Positions 60,353-64,000 of a stretch of 64,000 nt of DNA are shown in pieces; position 1 is the first letter of the stretch, and each line of letters begins with the position of its first letter. Under the pieces are notes generated by a model. It searched no databases. It was not told where the DNA came from and saw nothing but the letters and a program-made list of their open reading frames with translations. A program made the translations under genes and the position numbers. Source of the stretch: Anticarsia gemmatalis (taxonomy: Eukaryota; Arthropoda; Insecta; Lepidoptera; Erebidae); NCBI RefSeq assembly GCF_050436995.1, contig NC_134767.1, forward strand, positions 2,170,001 to 2,234,000. The letters are read 5' to 3'.

Positions 60353-60781
60353 TGATCATTTTGTCATAGATAAAAGTTTGCAACTTGACTTACTTTATAC
60401 CAAAATAATTAACTTCAAGAATAACAAAACGGAAAATAGCAAAGTTAGGACTAAATGTTTGCCAACAAGGGTGACAATTTAACTCATAATCGGCCTAATG
60501 ACGAAACATCAAAATTATCCACACATAGACAATTAGCCGCATCTAATCTGACTATCAATCAGATAATCCAACTAAGCGTGTAACATATTCTAGTACTCGT
60601 ACTACTTGAGACTGTATTAACATAATACATTTCTGTGTTTCATTGTTCATTAGTATGCTATTGTGGTATAATGTACTGGTTTCAGTTTGAACAGAATGTA
60701 GGGAAAGTGGGACATTATTTAAGTTTTGTATCATTACTACAAATAAAGTTAATTCCTATCATTATTTTTTGTAACATTAGA

Positions 60782-60953
60782 GTAGCGATTTACTTCTACT
60801 ATCAACTTCCGACAACAGGCTAGCTATTGAGAAATTTAGCACGAAAATCTGATCAGCGCCTCTAGCGGGCTCTGTAGAAACTATTTTGGTAGTACGTTTT
60901 AAATGTCAAAATTTCGATACAGGACAGTACCGACTTTGGAGAATTGGGCTACG
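60782..60953. mobile_element. MITE family M, copy 9, inside the tandem array
   Basis: Left end TTCTACTATCAACTTCCGAC, core GATCAGCGCCTCTAGCGGG, right end GGACAGTACCGACTTTGGAG. It sits at the position equivalent to copy 8 relative to the repeated unit of the array. Confidence 0.7.
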
Positions 60954-62543
60954 AGACTCTAGTTTTTCCCTGAAAGTGTGCTAATTTAACACATAATCGG
61001 CCTAATGAGCAAACATCAAAATTATCCCCACATAGACAATTAGCCGCATCTAATCTGACTATCAATCAGATAATCCAACTAAGCGTGTAACATATTCTAG
61101 TACTCGTACTACTTGAGACGGTATTAACATTATACATTTCTGTGTTTCATTGTTCATTAGTATGCTATTGTGGTATAATGTACTGGTTTCAGTTTGAACA
61201 GAATATATGGAAAGTGGGACATTATAGAAGTTTTAATTGTAATTATAGTAATACTATTAATGAGACAATTTGTATGGATGAAATTACCTTTCAAAAAACG
61301 AAAACGCTCTGCTGAAATAGGTACGACTATTCGACCCATCTTTAAACTAAGGGTGACTTAACTCTTTGGTTGATTATAGACACTTATAGTAAACTATAGA
61401 TTATAGCGGTGCTTCATCACTCATGATCGCATCCACTTAAACAACATTAATTGACGTCTGTAGCCAGTAGTATTGAAGTTAGCTAGTTACATAAAGTACA
61501 GCACAAACAGGGACGGCATACTTTCCGGTAAATATCAATAAACCTAGTTTTATAGGTCCAAAATATAGATTTCGATGTTTTCTGGATAACTTTGAATAGG
61601 AACTTGATACCCTAGCGTACTCACTACCTCTTTGCCGTGAAAGCAGTTAGAGAATTGACCTTACATAAAAGTAGGAAACAAGACTACCAAAATGTATTTT
61701 TAATCATATCCCAAAACCTTTTGCACCTGCCTTCAGAAAGGAAAATTGAGGTAAAATATTATTTTTAAGAATATGCCTAAAAAGAAAATGATGTCGTAAT
61801 TTCCCAAGTAACATCACATAAGGAACATGAAGATGGTTTTAAAATGCAATGAATTTGCCTCCATCACTCAACGTATGAAATTTACATTTACTACATTAGA
61901 ATATTTATTAAAATACCTTTGACTTTTGGTTACGAGAATAATTTTCGGTAGGCTCTGAAGTAATTTTGCATATAGGGTTCTTATTTGCAAAAACTACGTT
62001 TTTTGTAATTTTTTCTTGTAGTTTTATATTATATAAGTATTATAGTATATAAGTTTTTGCCCACAACTTCATAAACCAATCGTCTGGTTAATTTACCTCA
62101 TAATACGATACATTTTACAGAAAAGATACAGTAAAGATTAAAAAAGATAGAAATACAGAATATTTATAATTGAAATAAAAAAAAAACAAATCTGAATATT
62201 CATGAAGTGAAAATAATTGTCAAACTAGCTATTATTGTTCTTATCATAGCCCGGAATAAAATAATGTGATTTTATGTATTTAATAAAAAATATGAAAGGC
62301 CATGACCCCTTGGTGCATTGCGTTGCAATTGTAAGCTCATTAGTAAGCCCAATTTCACATAGCAACAATTCACGTCAAAGCAAATCCATTATCACAGAAC
62401 TGCGAGATGGATTGGCAAAGAAAATCGACCACCTGTTACATGATTTCCATTTCTCTACAATAATACACGATACCAACTATAATATTTATTAAAGCCACAC
62501 TAGGTGCCAATTTTTCGGCACTAGGTGACAAAAGCAAAATGTT

Positions 62544-62680
62544 GACAGCCTTTGTGGCGTGTGGCTGTGTATCCGGCTGCGGACCATGAGATCCCAGGTT
62601 AAACAAAGTGCTATTGGTTATTCTCAAGAATAGCGATATGATAACGTGCCTGGTTGATGCAATATTCACTCCTCTTATAA
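62544..62680 (+). mobile_element. tRNA-derived SINE
   Basis: GTGGCTGTGTATCCGGCTGC, GACCATGAGATCCCAGGTTA and CAAAGTGCTATTGGTTATTC follow the order of a common lepidopteran SINE; the B box is partly mutated. Confidence 0.5.
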
Positions 62681-62702
62681 TATTGGGCTTACTTTTGTAA
62701 AC

Positions 62703-62775
62703 GGAGAAATTCGGGTGTGTTACTTACACCTCTTCGGCTATAAGGTCTGTGATATTATGTACCTATGTTTGTACT
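62703..62775 (+). repeat. SINE tail remnant
   Basis: TACACCTCTTCGGCTATAAG then GTCTGTGATATTATGTACC fits the same tail family. Confidence 0.4.
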
Positions 62776-63311
62776 AAAGTAAAATGATATTGACGGATCT
62801 TCATTCTATAAAACGAAAAAAACTATTTATGTCACTACTAAAATGCTACTACATTAACTGCAAAGAATGTCCAAGATGCAGTCTTCATAACAACTTCAAC
62901 ACAACCTACGAAAATATTGTCAAACAATTTATTATTTATTAAACGTCAATGTTTCCTGCAAAGCAAGAATTTCCAATTAAGAGCTACGAACAGTCCGGCA
63001 TTGCTCTTGTGATGAATGTTTCACGCTAATTGGTGTACAGCATTTAGAATTCATTGAAGCACCGGCGTTATACCGGAGTAATCAACACAGATAACGTGTA
63101 GTTTTACTAAGTTAGCGCTGTAAGTGTGTGCTTAGTCTTGGACTAATTGTATAGTATGAGATTACATAGTAACGTCGAGTGCATTATTTTTATTTAACTT
63201 CGCCTGTATATATCTTTTTACTTTGTCACAAGAACTTACAACACAGATAGTCTTGAAGATATTAAAACCAACGAATAAATAATTGAATTGTCAAAGAAAT
63301 GAAAATATACA

Positions 63312-63360
63312 AAAAACTATGTATTCCGAAAGTTTTTCCTAAATACATAGTTTTTTTTTA
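63312..63360. repeat. Short AT-rich hairpin
   Basis: AAAAAACTATGTAT and ATACATAGTTTTTT are inverted around a 17-bp centre. It could form a hairpin in DNA or RNA; no other element hallmarks are visible. Confidence 0.5.
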
Positions 63361-64000
63361 CTCAATATTTTTTTATAAACATATAACGGACCACGAGAGA
63401 CGAATTTTTTGAGCCATGTTACTTATTCTTTACCCTAAGTGTTTTTTTTAATCTAAGCTTTAAGACCGAACTTAGTGTTCTGCAAACCACAAAATCGACC
63501 GTTTCTTAGCAAGTACGTAGCATTCAACACTTTCAATAGTGCAGGAGTTGTCTTTTTAGAAAAATACTAAAATTGCTACATAATGGGAATAAAAATAATA
63601 AATGTAGATTTTGAAATGAATGAACGAGTTCATTCCCTTGAGATTTTAGATTTTGTATAATAACATGCATCACAATTGACATTGTAATTCTATAGTTAAA
63701 TAGAAAAACGCAATGAAAACTGTAACGGTTTTGTTAATCAAATGTTCTTTTTGCTCAATCATTGGTAGTTAGCGTACAAAACATATTTTTTCAGAGCGGC
63801 ATAGCGGAAAATTTCACAAATAATACGTATTTCATCTCGTAATAAGAAATCAATTTCTACTGGAATTTGAATCGGAAGAAAAGAGCATCGCAGTATTTTT
63901 TACTCAATCAATCGATTTCTAAAACTTTTTAATAACATCTTTCCCCTTTTAACCTTTCCGAATTTTTCATGTTATCAAATCATAATTTTCAATATCTTGA

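Larger units (their letters stand above)
59860..61240 (+). repeat. Three-copy tandem array, units of about 609 and 507 bp
   Basis: A block of about 250 bp (CGACCTAATGAGCAAACATC, CAATCAGATAATCCAACTAA, CTATTGTGGTATAATGTACT) starts at about 59882, 60491 and 60998. Family M MITE copies separate the first from the second block and the second from the third. Frames of 60-73 codons in each copy are simply the same sequence repeated. Confidence 0.85.
61245..64000. other. AT-rich DNA, no gene seen
   Basis: Apart from the SINE at 62544, the SINE tail at 62703 and the hairpin at 63312, only chance frames are present. Confidence 0.45.

Noticed and set aside
59946..61339. Frames of about 60 codons repeated at 59946, 60635 and 61157
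   Set aside because: They are the same noncoding block of the tandem array read in different copies and strands, with stops moving between copies.
1..64000. CRISPR array, operons, prokaryotic promoters or terminators
   Set aside because: The repeats are transposon-derived, there are no spacer arrays, and the organisation is that of a nuclear insect genome.

Overview
The window looks like nuclear DNA from a moth or butterfly (Lepidoptera). It is AT-rich, has no operons and no long open reading frame, and is crowded with repeat types I recognise from lepidopteran genomes: Helitrons that insert between A and T and end in CTAG, 5S-rRNA-derived and tRNA-derived SINEs, 3' stubs of non-LTR retrotransposons, and many short foldback (MITE-like) elements. 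The order is judged from remembered repeat consensus sequences, not from a search, so Lepidoptera is likely but the species is open. No bacterial, organellar or viral gene organisation is visible.

No complete protein-coding gene is present. All open frames of 60-114 codons look like chance frames or pass through repeats. The best host-gene signal is on the minus strand near 29.4-29.63 kb. An arthropod initiator (TCAGTA, A+1 at 29624) is followed at exactly +28 to +33 by GGACGT, a full match to the downstream promoter element. After it comes a GC-richer 203-nt leader with short upstream ORFs, ending in a strong splice donor (GAG|GTAAGG, exon end 29422). I read this as a TATA-less, DPE-type promoter and first exon of a gene running leftward. 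On that reading positions 1-29421 are largely first intron and positions above 29.65 kb are upstream DNA. Possible coding exons elsewhere are weak: a minus-strand open segment at 22106-22296, phase-compatible with the leader, and a GC-rich plus-strand island at 53046-53141.

Layout: 0-8 kb holds a LINE 3' coding stub, foldback elements, tRNA- and 5S-type SINEs and two copies of a MITE family (here 'family M'). 8-15 kb has Helitrons, more family M with an internal 109-bp duplication, and a tandem duplication containing a 5S-type SINE. 17.5-21.9 kb has a double-hairpin foldback element, two abutting Helitrons and a TA-flanked MITE. 21-29 kb has a 140-bp direct-repeat pair, a Helitron and LINE tails, then the promoter/exon. 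29.6-37 kb is mostly repeat-poor with LINE 3' ends. 37-50 kb has a SINE cluster, Helitrons (one carrying a nested MITE with perfect 27-bp inverted repeats) and RTE-like pieces. 50-64 kb has several recent local duplications (51.5/52.0 kb, 54.3/54.7 kb and a three-copy array at 59.8-61.2 kb) plus further SINEs. The genes do not form a pathway; the content is regulatory, intronic or intergenic DNA shaped by transposition and local duplication.
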